The notes below the pieces were generated by a model. The model did no database searches. It worked only from the letters and a program-made list of their open reading frames with translations, and had not been told where the DNA came from. The position numbers and the translations under genes were made by a program. A DNA stretch of 47,964 bases. It comes from a virus. This document shows, one piece after another, positions 46,362-47,964 of the stretch. Positions within the stretch are counted from its first letter, which is position 1; each line of letters begins with the position of its first letter. The stretch spans positions 1 to 47,964 of the IMG/VR virus record IMGVR_UViG_3300042541_000663. The stretch is one strand, 5' to 3'.

Positions 46362-47273
46362 ATGAGTGAAGATGCCTTTGAATTTCCAGATGAGAAGGAA
46401 GAGAAGGAGTTTGAATTTGATATAGAAGATGACACCCCTGCCAAGGATCAAAACCGTGAGGCTTTGCCCAAAGATTTGGTGGAGGATCTTGATAAGGATG
46501 AGTTAGAGGAGTACTCAGAGTCAGTAAAGGTAAAACTCAAGCAGTTCAAGAAGGTTTGGCATGATGAGCGTAGAGAGAAGGAAAGTGCTTTAAGGGAGCA
46601 GAACGCAGCTCTAACCTATGCCCAGACAGTCCAGGAAGAGAACAAAGCCTTAAAGAACCGCTTAGCTCAGGGTGAGAAAAGCCTTATGGATACCTATAAG
46701 GGCGCTACTGAGATGGAAGTTAAGGCGGCTAAGAGAGAGTATAAAGAAGCATATGACCTTGGAGACTCAGACCAATTAGTAGATGCCCAGGAGAAATTAT
46801 CAGGGGCTCAATACAGACTGGCTAGAGCACAAGAATATGTTGCCCCTTTACAAGTACAAGAAACTCCTGTACATGTACAGCCTGAAGTTCCAAAACCAGA
46901 CGCAAGAGCTATGGCGTGGCAAGAGCGCAATGGCTGGTTTGGTAAGGATGAAGAAATGACAAGCCTGGCTTTAGGGCTACATCAAAAGCTTGTGACTCAA
47001 AATGGTGCAAGTTATGCATCAACAGATGAGTACTGGGAGAAAGTCGATGACACAATGCGGAGACGCTTCCCAGAAAACTTTGAAGAAAAAACGCAGTCCA
47101 CAAACAGACAGCGTACAGAGAAACAAAACTCGATAGTTGCACCTGTAGGCAGAAGCGTGAGTTCACAAAAACCCAAGCTAAAGCAATCACAGTTAAATAT
47201 TGCAAAGAAGCTCAAGCTAACGCCTGAGCAATACTATCGTGAAGTTATAAAAATGGAGGCCAACAATGGCTGA
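46362..47273 (+). CDS. Probable capsid scaffolding protein (303 aa)
   Basis: Acidic first 60 residues (F-P-D-E-K-E-E-K-E-F-E-F-D-I-E-D-D), then a long charged coiled coil at ~50-170 (E-R-R-E-K-E-S-A-L-R-E-Q-N). A Pro-rich hinge follows, then a basic C terminus (K-P-K-L-K-Q-S-Q-L-N-I-A-K-K-L-K-L), the coat-binding type of tail seen in scaffolds. Position between portal and coat fits. AGGAG before the ATG. Confidence 0.7.
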   Translation: MSEDAFEFPDEKEEKEFEFDIEDDTPAKDQNREALPKDLVEDLDKDELEEYSESVKVKLKQFKKVWHDERREKESALREQNAALTYAQTVQEENKALKNRLAQGEKSLMDTYKGATEMEVKAAKREYKEAYDLGDSDQLVDAQEKLSGAQYRLARAQEYVAPLQVQETPVHVQPEVPKPDARAMAWQERNGWFGKDEEMTSLALGLHQKLVTQNGASYASTDEYWEKVDDTMRRRFPENFEEKTQSTNRQRTEKQNSIVAPVGRSVSSQKPKLKQSQLNIAKKLKLTPEQYYREVIKMEANNG

Positions 47274-47715
47274 AAACAAATTACCAAGAGCAGCGGATAC
47301 ACGCATTGAACACCAGCGCCCTGAGAAGTGGCGTCCACCAGAACTCTTACCAGAACCTGATAAGATGCCTGGATATGCGTATAGATGGATAAGGGTTTCT
47401 ACTTTAAGCGTATCTGATCCAAGAAATCTCTCTGCCAAACTCAGAGAAGGTTGGGAGCCAGTTAAGATTGAAGAGCAGCCACAGTTCCAGCTGTTAATTG
47501 ATGGAACCAGTCGCTTCAAGGACTGTATTGAAATCGGTGGACTATTACTATGCAAGACTCCTATGGAGTTTGTGGAGCAGCGGAATGCATTTTATCGCAG
47601 TCAGGCTGAAAGCCAGATAGAGTCAGTAGATAATAGTCTTATGAGACAAAGTGATCCACGCATGCCCATGTTTACTGAGCGTAAATCTACTACCTCATTT
47701 GGCAGGGGCAAATAA
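47266..47715 (+). CDS. Head-region structural protein (149 aa)
   Basis: MAENKLPRAADTRIEHQRPE, then W-R-P-P-E-L-L-P-E-P, Y-R-W-I-R-V and L-R-E-G-W-E-P-V, and I-G-G-L-L-L-C-K-T-P. This protein commonly separates scaffold and coat genes in phages of this type. Overlaps the scaffold by 8 nt. Could be a decoration or completion protein. Confidence 0.55.
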   Translation: MAENKLPRAADTRIEHQRPEKWRPPELLPEPDKMPGYAYRWIRVSTLSVSDPRNLSAKLREGWEPVKIEEQPQFQLLIDGTSRFKDCIEIGGLLLCKTPMEFVEQRNAFYRSQAESQIESVDNSLMRQSDPRMPMFTERKSTTSFGRGK

Positions 47716-47736
47716 AAAACATTTAAGGAGTTTAAT

Positions 47737-47964
47737 ATGGCTTACCCTACTATCAACGGACCTTATGGGCTGCGGCCTATAAACCTGATTGGTGGACAAG
47801 TATTTGCAGGGTCCACCCGCAACATGGAAATCGCATCTGGCTACAGCGAAAACATCTTCTTTGGCGATTTTGTCAAAAGAGTTGTTGGCGGCACTATTGA
47901 AAAAGATGTAGGTACAACCGCTAACACACCTTGCGGCGTGTTCTTGGGCTGTTTCTACACCGCA
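47737..47964 (+). CDS. Probable major capsid/head protein, N-terminal part (cut at right edge)
   Basis: AAGGAG six bases before the ATG, and the frame is open to the end of the window (76 codons). Begins MAYPTINGPYGLRPINLIGG, then G-Q-V-F-A-G-S-T-R-N-M-E-I and E-N-I-F-F-G-D-F-V-K. I recognise similar starts from head-module proteins of aquatic phages. Its place after scaffold suggests the coat protein, but a decoration protein is possible. The rest is outside the window. Confidence 0.6.
   Translation, partial: MAYPTINGPYGLRPINLIGGQVFAGSTRNMEIASGYSENIFFGDFVKRVVGGTIEKDVGTTANTPCGVFLGCFYTA

Noticed and set aside
1-47964. Complete circular genome from matching ends
   Set aside because: The first and last bases share no overlap, and both edge genes are incomplete with no sign that they belong to the same gene.

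Overview
The window is almost certainly part of a tailed double-stranded DNA phage (Caudoviricetes) with an AT-leaning genome and a Gram-negative host. The evidence is a terminase and portal pair, a scaffold-like gene followed by the start of a probable coat gene, a run of tail-fibre genes and a nested Rz/Rz1 spanin pair, which implies an outer membrane. There is no tape-measure, tail-tube or sheath gene. There is instead a beta-propeller-like head-completion/nozzle candidate and a 2053-residue polyvalent protein of the kind phages put inside the virion. I infer a short-tailed (podovirus-like) virion. Several families resemble those of uncultured aquatic phages, but that is from memory, not from a search. 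No integrase or tRNA gene was seen. Both ends cut genes, so this is a fragment or an opened circular map.

Layout. (1) 1-7201, rightward: a cut repeat protein, then an array of tail-fibre/appendage genes, two ending in S74 intramolecular chaperone domains. (2) 7198-21690: two membrane microproteins, the gp10-like protein, a run of Ala/Gln/Gly-rich probable internal virion proteins and the giant polyvalent protein. (3) 21668-23162: lysis module with membrane proteins (one a holin candidate), M15-type endolysin, Rz and nested Rz1. (4) 31320 back to 23317, leftward: early operon with a RecB/Cas4-like nuclease, Sak3-type annealing protein, SSB-like protein, Ref-type nuclease, SleB-type wall hydrolase, sigma-70 family factor, Ros/MucR-like, XRE-like and AlpA-like regulators, and many small proteins. 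(5) 31321-32654: a divergent control region with a VRR-NUC gene, a strong terminator, iteron-like repeats (origin candidate) and a long non-coding stretch with promoter-like signals and nested helices (candidate structured RNA). (6) 32655-36005, rightward: small gene, ParB-like protein, SF2 helicase, Toprim primase. (7) 40082 back to 35983, leftward: about seventeen small uncharacterised proteins, several micro-sized and membrane-spanning. (8) 40406-47964, rightward: small terminase, LexA-like wHTH protein, large terminase, portal, GroES-like protein, scaffold and the start of the probable coat gene.

Genes are packed by ATGA, GTGA and TAATG overlaps, and in the leftward operons the Shine-Dalgarno of one gene often encodes the C-terminal residues of the gene before it. 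Using these overlaps I found micro-genes of 23-59 codons that a length cut-off would miss: a secreted cysteine-rich peptide, a zinc-ribbon protein and several single-span membrane peptides.

Most promising leads: an exact 18-bp palindrome present once before the helicase/primase genes and once between the small and large terminase genes, with a ParB-like gene beside the first copy; the structured non-coding region at 32160-32600; the origin-like repeat cluster; membrane micro-ORFs coupled into the small-protein operon; and a duplicated family of small helical proteins sharing the same start-codon context. All family names come from reading motifs by eye.
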